In this document: positions 1 through 8,323 of the stretch, in pieces | How the letters are laid out: each line of letters opens with the position of its first letter | Numbering within the stretch: position 1 is the stretch's first letter | DNA from: Prinia subflava | Lineage: Eukaryota; Chordata; Aves; Passeriformes; Cisticolidae | NCBI RefSeq assembly: GCF_021018805.1 | Contig: NW_026960610.1 | Location: 1,798,001 to 1,862,000 of the forward strand | Direction: 5' to 3' | Length of the DNA stretch: 64,000 nucleotides | Translations under genes and position numbers: made by a program | The notes under the pieces: model-generated | Databases searched by the model: none | Told to the model about the DNA's origin: nothing | Seen by the model: only the letters and a program-made list of their open reading frames with translations

Positions 1-195
1 AGGGCGACGGTGCATGCTAATGGCCATCCCCTTCTGGTGTCGGGAAACACGAAACGCAGCGCGAAGCAGAGACGCGCTCAGACACAAGTGTCTCTGCCCC
101 CACCCGAACCGATGGAGGTCTGCTTAGCAGGCTTGCAGCCAGCACCCGCGGCTCAGCGGGTGTTGACGTCTGCACAGCAGAATCTGTCCTCATAA
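1..195 (+). CDS. gag: gag C-terminal end (ERV-A)
   Basis: The frame is open from base 1 and stops with TAA at 193-195. It is the tail of the Gag polyprotein, downstream of the nucleocapsid zinc knuckles, which are not in the window. It overlaps the pro frame by about 150 bases, as expected for a betaretrovirus-type gag-pro overlap. Assignment rests on position and on the slippery site it contains, not on sequence similarity of this short basic, proline-rich tail. Confidence 0.7.
   Translation, partial: RATVHANGHPLLVSGNTKRSAKQRRAQTQVSLPPPEPMEVCLAGLQPAPAAQRVLTSAQQNLSS
42..48 (+). promoter_or_regulatory. gag-pro -1 ribosomal frameshift site GGGAAAC
   Basis: The heptamer GGGAAAC is in register with the gag frame as G GGA AAC and slips to GGG AAA, which is exactly the pro frame. 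It fits the X XXY YYZ rule and is a slippery site used by primate betaretroviruses at gag-pro (established knowledge). Confidence 0.85.
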
Positions 196-845
196 ATTCG
201 GACAAGATACACAGGGTCCCCTTGGATGCCTTTGGTCCTTTGGGTGATGGCATGAGTGCTTTCCTCATGGGGAGGTCTAGTGCCATCATTCAGGGTATCA
301 TTGTGCACACAGGACTCATCGATGCCGACTTTTCAGGGCAGATTCACGCGATGGTCTCCACGTCTACCCCCCCTCTGACTATCCCAAAAGGCACACGAAT
401 TGCTCAACTTGTTCCTTTTAAGTCTTCTATTTCCAGGACGGAGGACCGGTCACGAGGTGACGGCGGCTTCGGCTCTACTGGGCCACCTCAAGTGCACTGG
501 ACTGTTGCCCTGACCAAAGACCGTCCTGAGATGGTGTGTACTGTGTCCATGGCTGGTGCAACGCCGCTAGAGATTCAACTTCGCGGCCTCCTGGACCCCG
601 GGGCCGATGTTACGATTTTCTCCCTGGCGGCTTGGCCCCCTCAGTGGCCTTTGAGCCTGGTGCAGACACCTGTGACGGGCATAGGAGGAACGAAGCAGTG
701 CTACGTGAGCCAGAATCCTGTGACCATCACCAACCCGGAGGGACAGACGGCCACGATTTGGCCTTATGTTACGGACACTACTAAGAACCTCTGGGGGAGG
801 GATGTCTTGGCCACGTGGGGGGTGCGACTCACCACGGATTTTTAA
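42..845 (+). CDS. pro: dUTPase-protease, pro (ERV-A)
   Basis: Made by -1 frameshifting from gag. The N-terminal half is a retroviral dUTPase domain: motif GSAGVDV near base 150, the GRSS motif near 271-282 and a C-terminal IPKGTRIAQL strand near 382-411. The C-terminal half is a retroviral aspartic protease ending just after WGRDVL. The protease active-site triplet reads Asp-Pro-Gly (codons 594-602) where the family has Asp-Thr-Gly or Asp-Ser-Gly; otherwise the frame is undamaged. The proline should disturb the fireman's-grip loop, so the enzyme may be inactive. The first in-frame usable start is irrelevant because the protein is expressed by frameshift. Confidence 0.88.
   Translation, partial: GKHETQREAETRSDTSVSAPTRTDGGLLSRLAASTRGSAGVDVCTAESVLINSDKIHRVPLDAFGPLGDGMSAFLMGRSSAIIQGIIVHTGLIDADFSGQIHAMVSTSTPPLTIPKGTRIAQLVPFKSSISRTEDRSRGDGGFGSTGPPQVHWTVALTKDRPEMVCTVSMAGATPLEIQLRGLLDPGADVTIFSLAAWPPQWPLSLVQTPVTGIGGTKQCYVSQNPVTITNPEGQTATIWPYVTDTTKNLWGRDVLATWGVRLTTDF
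836..842 (+). promoter_or_regulatory. pro-pol -1 ribosomal frameshift site GGATTTT
   Basis: In pro register the heptamer reads G GAT TTT, directly before the TAA at 843-845; slipping gives GGA TTT and enters the pol frame. It resembles the pro-pol site of mouse mammary tumour virus (GGATTTA, established knowledge). Confidence 0.78.
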
Positions 846-3586
846 TGGGGGCCACTGTGATGAAGGGCGCAGAGTGTCCCACGCCTCCTTTACGGTGGCT
901 AGTGGACAAACCCATCTGGGAGAATCAGTGGCCCCTCTCTCATGACAAGCTAGTCGCCCTTCGTGAACTTGTTCAGGAGCAGTTGGACCAGGGGCATCTA
1001 GAACCATCTACCAGTCCCTGGAACACTCCTGTGTTTTGCATTAAAAAGAAGTCTGGGAAATGGAGGTTGCTACAAGACCTCCGAAAAATCAATGCCGTGA
1101 TGGAAGGCATGGGGACATTACAGGCGGGCATGCCATCGCCTACCATGCTTCCCGCGGACTGGCCGGTCCTCATCGTGGATCTGAAGGATTGTTTTTTTAC
1201 GATCCCTCTGCATCCCGATGACAGACCAAAATTTGCCTTCACGGTACCAACAATAAACAATGCTGAACCGGCACAGAGATATCAATGGAAATTTTTGCCT
1301 CAAGGAATGCGAAATTCCCCGGTACTATGCCAATGGTATGTGGCCCGTGCCTTATCTGGAGTCCGCAAGCAGTTTCCTGACGCTCACGTCTATCATTATA
1401 TGGACGACATTTTGGTGGCTGCGCCCACCCAGGATGAGCTGCTGAGGATACAGCCTCAGTTGTTGAATGCTCTGCATTCACATGGACTGCAGGTGGCTCC
1501 AGAAAAGGTACAACAGCAACCTCCCTGGAAATATTTAGGTGTCAAAATTCTGGAACGGACTATCCGTCACCAGGAGGTGCAATTTGTGCAACCTGTGAAG
1601 ACACTGAATGATGCTCAGAAGCTGGTAGGTGTCATCACTTGGTTACGTCCTTACTTAGGACTAACCACCGCACAACTGTCTCCCTTGTTTGAATTATTAA
1701 AAGGGGACACTGATTTAAAGTCACCTCGTCAATTGACCCCTGAGGCACAAAAAGTGCTGGAGGAGGTGCAACAAGCTGTTTCAGCCCGCCAGGTGTACCG
1801 TATTGAACCTTCCATTGATGTCACTGTGTTCATCACCACTCCTGATCTACATCCTACAGGTATCATTGGCCAATGGAACGATGATTGGACTGATCCTCTG
1901 CACGTCTTGGAATGGGTCTTCCTGCCTCATCAGCCGCACAAGACGGCAACTGCGTTGTTTGAATTGATTGCGCACTTGATAATCAAGTGCCGGCAACGCT
2001 GTTTGCAATTGATGGGTGCAGATCCCTCAAGAATCATACTCCCGGTTCAGAGGGAGGAATTTGATTGGAGCTATGCGAACAACGTGTCGCTACAAAGTGC
2101 TCTAGAGGGTTTTTCAGGGCAGATCACTTATCATCTGCCCAGCCACAAGCTATTGCAAGTGGCAAAAGATACTCGATTTTCATTACGACCCAAAAATAGC
2201 CAAGAGCCAGTGCAAGGACCCACCGTCTTCACTGACGGTTCAGGCAAAACAGGAAAAGCCATTGTTACCTGGAAGGATGGATCTGAATGGCAGATTTTGG
2301 AAGGCCATGAGGACGGGTCAGCCCAACTGGTTGAACTAAGGGCTGCCGTCATGGCATTCGAAAAATTCTCTCAGACACCCTTCAATCTGGTCACGGACTC
2401 AGCTTATGTTGCCGACATTGCACAGCGATTAGGGTATTCAGTCTTGAAGGAAGTCAGTAACCCTGCCTTGTTTCATCTGCTGAAGACCTTGTGGTGTGCA
2501 ATTCAGTCCAGGGTTCATCCCTATTACGTTCTGCACGTTCGAAGTCACACAAATTTGCCAGGCTTCGTAGCGGAAGGTAATGCAAGGGCTGACAAGCTGG
2601 CTAACCCAGCATGGGTTGCTCCTCAGCCTGACACACTCGCACAGGCCAAGGCATCGCATGGGTTCTTCCACCAAAATGCGCATACGCTGCAGAAGCAGTT
2701 TCACCTGACGGCCACTGAGGCTCGTGACATTGTTGATTCTTGTGACGACTGTCATGCCCTTGGTGCGCCGTTGCCGGCAGGGGTTAACCCCAGGGGCCTT
2801 AAGGCCTTGGAGCTTTGGCAGACCGATGTCACCCAGGTCGCCGAGTTTGGCCGGCTCAAGTATGTGCATGTCACGGTGGACACATTCTCCTCCGCGATGT
2901 GGGCTTCGGCTCACACTGGAGAGAAAGCCCGCGATGTCATTGCCCACTGGAGGCAGGCCTTTGCTGTACTAGGCATACCTTCTGTCGTGAAAACTGACAA
3001 TGGTCCTGCTTATGCCTCTCAACAGGTACGGCAGTTCCTACAGGCATGGGGTGTGACTCACAACTTTGGCATCCCTCATTCTCCAACAGGACAAGCAATT
3101 GTAGAGCGTGCTCATGGTACTCTCAAGCATGTCCTCCAGAAGCAAAAACGGGGAATGCAGGGTGAAACACCACACAGTCGCTTGGCCAAAGCATTGTACA
3201 CCATCAATTACCTTACAGTTCCGCAGAACTCAAGTAACCCTGTGATTGTAAACCACCTCCTCTCGTTGCAGGCTTCAGATGACACGCATCAGCCTCGAGC
3301 GAAGGTTCGGGTCCGGAATTTAGTTACCAAACAATGGGAAGGACCCTATGACCTGATCGTTATGGGGCGTGGGTATGCGTGCGTGTCCACAGATACTGGG
3401 GCACGCTGGGTACCTTCAAAGTGTGTCCGTCCTGACCTGAGACAGCAGAGGCAGAATCCGGCTGATAGGCGAGATGGAGGCCGTGACCAGACTGAAGGTC
3501 ATCAAATGGATGAATCCTTGGGCGATGATTCGGACGCAGATGACGCGAGTGATCGCTCTGATGATTCCTCCATGGATAATCATTGA
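842..3586 (+). CDS. pol: pol: reverse transcriptase, RNase H, integrase (ERV-A)
   Basis: The frame is open from 815 and is entered from pro by the -1 shift; about 915 codons, full length for this group. Reverse transcriptase has the motif-A aspartate in VDLKDCFF (near 1175-1198) and YMDD at 1397-1408. RNase H begins at TDGSG (near 2233) with a second catalytic segment TDSAY (near 2395). Integrase shows the HHCC zinc domain (near 2665-2755) and the D,D-35-E core: TDVTQ near 2821, TDNGPAY near 2995 and the glutamate in AIVERAH near 3100. The last ~35 residues are an unusual Asp/Ser-rich acidic tail. No stop or frameshift is seen. Confidence 0.95.
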   Translation, partial: LMGATVMKGAECPTPPLRWLVDKPIWENQWPLSHDKLVALRELVQEQLDQGHLEPSTSPWNTPVFCIKKKSGKWRLLQDLRKINAVMEGMGTLQAGMPSPTMLPADWPVLIVDLKDCFFTIPLHPDDRPKFAFTVPTINNAEPAQRYQWKFLPQGMRNSPVLCQWYVARALSGVRKQFPDAHVYHYMDDILVAAPTQDELLRIQPQLLNALHSHGLQVAPEKVQQQPPWKYLGVKILERTIRHQEVQFVQPVKTLNDAQKLVGVITWLRPYLGLTTAQLSPLFELLKGDTDLKSPRQLTPEAQKVLEEVQQAVSARQVYRIEPSIDVTVFITTPDLHPTGIIGQWNDDWTDPLHVLEWVFLPHQPHKTATALFELIAHLIIKCRQRCLQLMGADPSRIILPVQREEFDWSYANNVSLQSALEGFSGQITYHLPSHKLLQVAKDTRFSLRPKNSQEPVQGPTVFTDGSGKTGKAIVTWKDGSEWQILEGHEDGSAQLVELRAAVMAFEKFSQTPFNLVTDSAYVADIAQRLGYSVLKEVSNPALFHLLKTLWCAIQSRVHPYYVLHVRSHTNLPGFVAEGNARADKLANPAWVAPQPDTLAQAKASHGFFHQNAHTLQKQFHLTATEARDIVDSCDDCHALGAPLPAGVNPRGLKALELWQTDVTQVAEFGRLKYVHVTVDTFSSAMWASAHTGEKARDVIAHWRQAFAVLGIPSVVKTDNGPAYASQQVRQFLQAWGVTHNFGIPHSPTGQAIVERAHGTLKHVLQKQKRGMQGETPHSRLAKALYTINYLTVPQNSSNPVIVNHLLSLQASDDTHQPRAKVRVRNLVTKQWEGPYDLIVMGRGYACVSTDTGARWVPSKCVRPDLRQQRQNPADRRDGGRDQTEGHQMDESLGDDSDADDASDRSDDSSMDNH

Positions 3587-3649
3587 ACTCTGTACAGTTT
3601 TTTCTATTGTAAAAATTGTTCATTTTTCTTTTTTCCTTTTTCTTTTTTT

Positions 3650-3668
3650 AAAGATAAAAAGGGTGAGA
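3650..3668 (+). promoter_or_regulatory. polypurine tract (ERV-A)
   Basis: An unbroken purine-rich run apart from two T residues, ending GGGTGAGA directly against the TGTCACC start of the LTR. It is the plus-strand DNA primer site. A long T-rich run sits just upstream (3596-3649). Confidence 0.85.
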
Positions 3669-3994
3669 TGTCACCCTGGTTTTGAAGACTTTTTTAAGCC
3701 TTCTGTTATGTTCTTCATATTGGAGTCAGAAGTTTCACCTTATCACACCTTCTACTATAAACACTGGCCATGTTTTGCTAACTGTCTTTTATTGTTTACA
3801 TATTTCTAGGTAGGAGGAGAAATGTGATTGACAGTTAGCTCGACCAACGTGGATTGAGAGGTGGAATTCCATCCTCCAATCCACGGGCACCATGGCAAAT
3901 GTATAAAACTGGGTTTTGTAAATAAACTCGCTCTCTTTTCCTGCTTCGCTCACCAGCGTGTCCTTGTGTGGTTCTTCCCGTGTCCACTGTGACA
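3669..3994 (+). repeat. 3' LTR of ERV-A (326 bp, TG...CA)
   Basis: Starts TGTCACCCTGG after the polypurine tract and ends CACTGTGACA. TATA-like TATAAA at 3902 and poly(A) signal AATAAA at 3921 give plus orientation. The same family occurs as solo LTRs at 15874-16200 and 42793-43118, with matching length (326-327 bp). Confidence 0.92.
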
Positions 3995-4251
3995 GGCGGT
4001 GAGCATACAGAAGTATGTAAGCAATCTAGGATTAAGGTGGCTACGGAGATCTAGTGCCATTACCTCCATGCTGCGAGTGGCCATACCTTAACACATACCT
4101 AGCAGGAGATAAGTTTATCTGCTACTACGTATGCGGAACGTTCTGCGGCCTACTAGGCCCAGGCCTGAGGCCTAGTTTGGCCTAGTCTGGAATAGCTCAA
4201 ATGGTATCTGTGAGCATATCATGCCCACGATACCTGAGAAACTCGGCCACA
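3995..4251 (-). repeat. 3' LTR of ERV-B, U3 part, truncated by ERV-A
   Basis: Begins TGTGGCC at 4251 directly after the polypurine tract. Segments such as GAGCTATTCC, the AGGCCT-rich stretch and the TTACATA...GCTCAC stretch line up with U3 of the LTR at 59446-59832. The alignment stops where ERV-A's LTR begins, so roughly 120 bp of this LTR should lie beyond the left edge of the window, past ERV-A's 5' LTR. Confidence 0.8.
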
Positions 4252-5540
4252 GTTCCCCCTTTTTCTTTTTGGGCTATCCAAACTGACGTTAAGGCACGGT
4301 CAGCTAATTTGCGCATGCATTGTATCAAGCAAGGCACTATTGTCAAAACTACTATGACAGCAATAAAGATCATTATACCAAAACGAATTAAATCCACAAT
4401 CCACCCAGTGAGATTCCAAGACTTCAGCCAATTGTCAAACGGAGTGTTCTCAACTACAAGGTGTTTCATGTTGTCCCTCAACTGCGCTAACTGCTGATGT
4501 ATCGAGCGTGAGTGGTCTGATAAATTCATGCAGCACATGCCTTCAAACTCCTCGCATCCATGCCCCTGAGCCAAAAGAAGGAAGTCAATCGCGGCTCGGT
4601 TCTGGAGCACTGAATGGCAAATGCCACTAACATCTTCAGCAAGCTCACTCAACAACTTCGTCGTTATGTTAATCTGTTTCCCTGTCCAGCAGGCTAAATG
4701 TTTCAGTTGTGTGAGGGCTTGTGCTGAAGCAACTCCTGGGGCAAAAATGGATGCTGAGATCACGGCTGGAGGCTGCCATAGGGTAACTTGATCTTTGCAG
4801 TTGGGACCTAGTTGAGACATACTGCGCTTGACTCGTTGAGCCTTCCTTGGCAAGCCTAGAACCTGGTGAATACTAGGTGCGAACAGAGTTAGTTTACCAA
4901 AATAACACGGTCCTCCGACACTGTTTGGAGGTACTGTGGACCATGCTCTATCTCCGCAAACTAAAAAGATTCCTGGTGGCAATCTCTTAGCAGCTGTTGT
5001 CAATTGCGTGACAGATCTGACCCAACTATTACAATACTCAGAGTAATTGTAATACAATGGTGAATGAGGGGACAGCCACGTAGCGTGGCCTTTCAATTGC
5101 TGCTCATCTATGATTAATAGACTAGAATTCACTGCAAAGCGCCCAAAGACAAGACAATAGTTTCCTGGCACAGAACCTAAGAGATCAAGCTCCTGAGGTT
5201 CTGGACCAGCAGTTCGAAGGTTTCGCACTATGGCAGCAGCTTGTGGCCCTAAAGCACCTTTTGAGTCAATGCTGACAGGGGTTAAAGACTTGAACTCTGC
5301 CATGGAGGTCAGTGGAACTCCAATCAAGCAGGTTCTAAAAGGATTGGATGGCGTCGCTAGAGATAGACAAAAGGAATCCTGTTTAGTTTGTTTGGCCCAA
5401 GTAACCCACATGTTCTCCCTTGTGTCAATGTCAAACATCCCTGTTCTTGTTTTTACTACCACACTGATTAAAACCAACACCCTCATGCTTAACATTTCAC
5501 CCATTGTGACAAGCACACAGTGTAGCACACAGGCTATCAA
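4197..5540 (-). CDS. env: env: surface and transmembrane glycoprotein (ERV-B)
   Basis: Open frame of 447 codons. Residues 1-30 contain a hydrophobic leader. A short surface subunit ends at a furin-type site RVKR (236-239). The transmembrane subunit has an internal fusion-peptide region flanked by Cys248 and Cys284, a CX6CC motif (Cys329, Cys336, Cys337), a membrane helix near 387-408 and a basic cytoplasmic tail. The internal, cysteine-flanked fusion peptide together with CX6CC is the arrangement of alpharetrovirus Env (established knowledge). The last 17 codons lie within the 3' LTR. The native protein may start elsewhere through splicing. The frame is undamaged. Confidence 0.9.
   Translation of the reverse strand: MIACVLHCVLVTMGEMLSMRVLVLISVVVKTRTGMFDIDTRENMWVTWAKQTKQDSFCLSLATPSNPFRTCLIGVPLTSMAEFKSLTPVSIDSKGALGPQAAAIVRNLRTAGPEPQELDLLGSVPGNYCLVFGRFAVNSSLLIIDEQQLKGHATWLSPHSPLYYNYSEYCNSWVRSVTQLTTAAKRLPPGIFLVCGDRAWSTVPPNSVGGPCYFGKLTLFAPSIHQVLGLPRKAQRVKRSMSQLGPNCKDQVTLWQPPAVISASIFAPGVASAQALTQLKHLACWTGKQINITTKLLSELAEDVSGICHSVLQNRAAIDFLLLAQGHGCEEFEGMCCMNLSDHSRSIHQQLAQLRDNMKHLVVENTPFDNWLKSWNLTGWIVDLIRFGIMIFIAVIVVLTIVPCLIQCMRKLADRALTSVWIAQKEKGGTVAEFLRYRGHDMLTDTI
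4252..4270 (-). promoter_or_regulatory. polypurine tract inside env (ERV-B)
   Basis: On the minus strand this is an A/G run ending GGGGGAAC before the TGTGGCC start of the LTR. It is also coding: it specifies the Lys-Glu-Lys-Gly-Gly segment of the Env tail. Confidence 0.85.
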
Positions 5541-5617
5541 CCTAAAACCCTAACCAATAACTTATCGTGCCTCTAAGTGTCACACAATAACGGTGCAATG
5601 ATATAGTATTAAAACAA

Positions 5618-8323
5618 TTAATTTTCAGCACTCTCCGCGTCTTCTTGAGGTGCTTCAGGTAAGTCGTCGCTGTCTCTGTGAGTGTCTCCAGGAGTGTCAC
5701 CGCCGGTTGGTATCTTTTCCTGTGGACACGCACGGGTAAAGCGACTCGGCACCCAGACAGGTCCTGCTTCTCCTGCAGAAACACACATATAACCGCGACC
5801 ATTAAACAAGACTGGACTGGGTCCCTGCCATTCACCCGTTCGCATGTCCTTATGATATACGTAAAGTCCTGGAATTGCTTGTGGTCTCCCTTCTTTCACA
5901 GCCTGGTGGTGGATGACAACTGCAGGCTCTTCTCGCCCTTCTGCTAGGCATAAGTAATTTAAAGTGAACAGTACTTTAGATAAACGATTGGTCACATCTA
6001 GGTCATTGCCTTGCTTCTGTTTTGCGAGATACTCTTTCAGCGTCCGATGAGCCCGTTCCACAATGGCTTGGCCAGTAGGAGAGTGAGGAATCCCGGTAGT
6101 ATGTTTGACTCCCCACTTTTGCAGAAACCTAGCAACTCGTTGTCCCACATAAGCTGGACCATTGTCAGTTTTGATTTCTGCAGGCACTCCCATCACTGAA
6201 AAGCAAACAGTCAAATGTCTCTCAACGTGCAGAGCTCTTTCCCCAGTTTGTGCTGTGGCCCAAATGAATTTGGAGTAGGTGTCAATAGTGACATGAACAT
6301 ATTTCAACCTTCCAAACTCTGGGATGTGTGTTACATCCATTTGCCACAGTTCCAGGGCTTTCATTCCTCGAGGATTCGTGCCTAGGCCAAGACCTGGCCC
6401 GTGATGACTGCATTGAGGGCAGGCACGCACAATCCCCTGTGCATCGTTCATAGATATTTGAAATTGACGACGCAAGGCTCTAGCATTCTGATGGAAGTTC
6501 TCGTGGCTGTTGCGAGCTCTGACAAATTTGCTTTCAGGAGGGACATGGGCAACGCAACTGACTGCAGCATCTGCCCGTGCATTGCCTTCTCCCAAACCAT
6601 TGTTGCACTGATGACTATGAATGTGCATCACGCAAAAGGCATGCTGACGCTGTCTGAGTATACTCCTCAGTCGCAGAAATAGTTCTCCGAGGCGCTGATT
6701 CTGAGTGGTCTTAATGAGTGCATCTCCGATTCTTTGTACCACTCCAACCACATACAAAGAATCTGACACCACATTAAGAGGTTCCTTATTCCAGGTTTGC
6801 AAAGCCCAACACACTGCTCCCAGTTCCATGGTCTGCAAGCTGTCTCCGGCTTCACTGTGGATTAAATGCTGCTTCCATTCTCCTTGCTGTTTCCACACAC
6901 ACACTGCCCTTTGTGTCTTTCGGCCAGCATCCGTATAAACTGTTCTGCCTTCCACAGGTGTCATGGAACACAAAGGCTTCTCCAGCCACTGATGGCGTGC
7001 AATCAGAGTCCACATCGGACCCTTTGGCTGTCGGTTGTGAACCACACCTGTAAAACCCAACAATGCTTCTTGCAGCTCCACAGAATGTCTCAGCTTCCAG
7101 TCCAGATCTTCATTTCTGGTCGGAACACTGATATCTGCCGGTTCTTCCCCATCGATCTCTAAAATCCTATCTCTCCCTTTCCTGATGAGCATGGCAAGGG
7201 CTTCTGTTCTTGTCATAACACGACTCTTTGGCTGCACCGGCAAGAACACCCATTCAATCACCCCAGCTGTCGATTTTAACCCAGACTGGTGTTCCCCCTT
7301 TTTCTTTTGCCATTGAAAGATGATGGCAAACGGACAGGCATCTGCGTTGGAGAGGAACAGTGACAGTGGCAGGTGTTCTATGCGGCGAATGCTCCAACCC
7401 TGTTGCAGCTTCTCTGACACCTTGACTAAGGCTCGTTGCTGTTCAGGGGTACATTGTCGAAGGCTACTGGCATCATTACCGTGTAGCCATGGTAGAAACG
7501 GTTGCAAGTCCTCATTGGTGATTCCTACAATGGTACGAACCCATTGCAGGTCTCCAAAAAGTCTCTGAGCATCATATAACGTTGAAATGTTGGTATGTAA
7601 AGTAATTTTCTGTGGCCGGACTTGTGCATTCGTGATCAGCCATCCTAAGTACTTCCACGGGGCTGATCGTTGTATTTTTTCCGGGGCCACAGTCAGACCA
7701 CGATGTTTTAATTGCGTGATCAGCCAGTCCAATTCCTCTGTGGGCAGAGGCTCCTTAGTAGCAACAAGGATGTCATCGACGTAGTGATAAATCATTGCAT
7801 TGGAAAAATGCTGACGAATCGGCTGCAAAGCCCAATTGACGAATATCTGGCACATGGTAGGCGAGGTACGACTTCCCTGAGGAAGAGTTACCCATTCATA
7901 CCGTTGTGCTGGCGCTGCTCTGTTAGTAGATGGCACAGTGAAGGCAAAGCGCCAAGTATCTTGAGGGTGGAGTGGGATCGTGAAAAAACAGTCCTTCAAA
8001 TCGATGATCACAATGTCCCACCCTTGCGGAATCATGGTCGGTGCTGGCAAGCCTGGTTGCAGAGCACCCATCGCTTGCATCTGCTCATTAACCTTACGAA
8101 GGTCATGTAGCAGTCTCCATTTCCCTGATTTTTTAGGGATGACAAAAATCGGTGTGTTCCATGGACTCACTGAGGGTCGAATGTGACCTGCTTCTAATTG
8201 TTCCTGCACCAATTGCTTGGTAATTCGCAGCCTCTTCTCTGTCATTGGCCACTGCTCAACCCACACAGGGGTATCAGTTAACCAGGTGATTTTTAAAATG
8301 GGTGGCTGCTCTGCAGTGGCCAC
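5618..8323 (-). CDS. pol: pol: reverse transcriptase, RNase H, integrase (ERV-B)
   Basis: About 901 codons, entered from pro by a -1 shift (the GTG at 8323 is only the first start-like codon). Residue positions from that point: motif-A aspartate 108 in IIDLKDCFF, YVDD at 181-184, then RNase H starting at VYTDAGRK. Integrase has an HHCC zinc domain (HENFHQNA...CPQC) and the core residues in MDVTH, TDNGPAY and AIVERAH. The C-terminus is acidic, Asp/Glu-rich, like that of ERV-A. No stop or frameshift is seen; catalytic residues are all present. Confidence 0.95.
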   Translation of the reverse strand: MATAEQPPILKITWLTDTPVWVEQWPMTEKRLRITKQLVQEQLEAGHIRPSVSPWNTPIFVIPKKSGKWRLLHDLRKVNEQMQAMGALQPGLPAPTMIPQGWDIVIIDLKDCFFTIPLHPQDTWRFAFTVPSTNRAAPAQRYEWVTLPQGSRTSPTMCQIFVNWALQPIRQHFSNAMIYHYVDDILVATKEPLPTEELDWLITQLKHRGLTVAPEKIQRSAPWKYLGWLITNAQVRPQKITLHTNISTLYDAQRLFGDLQWVRTIVGITNEDLQPFLPWLHGNDASSLRQCTPEQQRALVKVSEKLQQGWSIRRIEHLPLSLFLSNADACPFAIIFQWQKKKGEHQSGLKSTAGVIEWVFLPVQPKSRVMTRTEALAMLIRKGRDRILEIDGEEPADISVPTRNEDLDWKLRHSVELQEALLGFTGVVHNRQPKGPMWTLIARHQWLEKPLCSMTPVEGRTVYTDAGRKTQRAVCVWKQQGEWKQHLIHSEAGDSLQTMELGAVCWALQTWNKEPLNVVSDSLYVVGVVQRIGDALIKTTQNQRLGELFLRLRSILRQRQHAFCVMHIHSHQCNNGLGEGNARADAAVSCVAHVPPESKFVRARNSHENFHQNARALRRQFQISMNDAQGIVRACPQCSHHGPGLGLGTNPRGMKALELWQMDVTHIPEFGRLKYVHVTIDTYSKFIWATAQTGERALHVERHLTVCFSVMGVPAEIKTDNGPAYVGQRVARFLQKWGVKHTTGIPHSPTGQAIVERAHRTLKEYLAKQKQGNDLDVTNRLSKVLFTLNYLCLAEGREEPAVVIHHQAVKEGRPQAIPGLYVYHKDMRTGEWQGPSPVLFNGRGYMCVSAGEAGPVWVPSRFTRACPQEKIPTGGDTPGDTHRDSDDLPEAPQEDAESAEN

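Larger units (their letters stand above)
1..3994 (+). mobile_element. ERV-A: env-less betaretrovirus-like provirus, 5' end outside window
   Basis: Seen: gag 3' end, a dUTPase-protease frame, a long pol frame, a polypurine tract and a 326-bp 3' LTR, all in order on the plus strand. The 5' LTR and most of gag lie before base 1. Pol stops at 3586 and the polypurine tract starts at 3650, so there is no room for env. Both -1 frameshift sites are present and pro and pol are open throughout, which points to a young insertion. The six bases after the LTR (ggcggt, 3995-4000) should be one copy of its target duplication. Its 3' end sits inside the 3' LTR of ERV-B. Confidence 0.93.
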
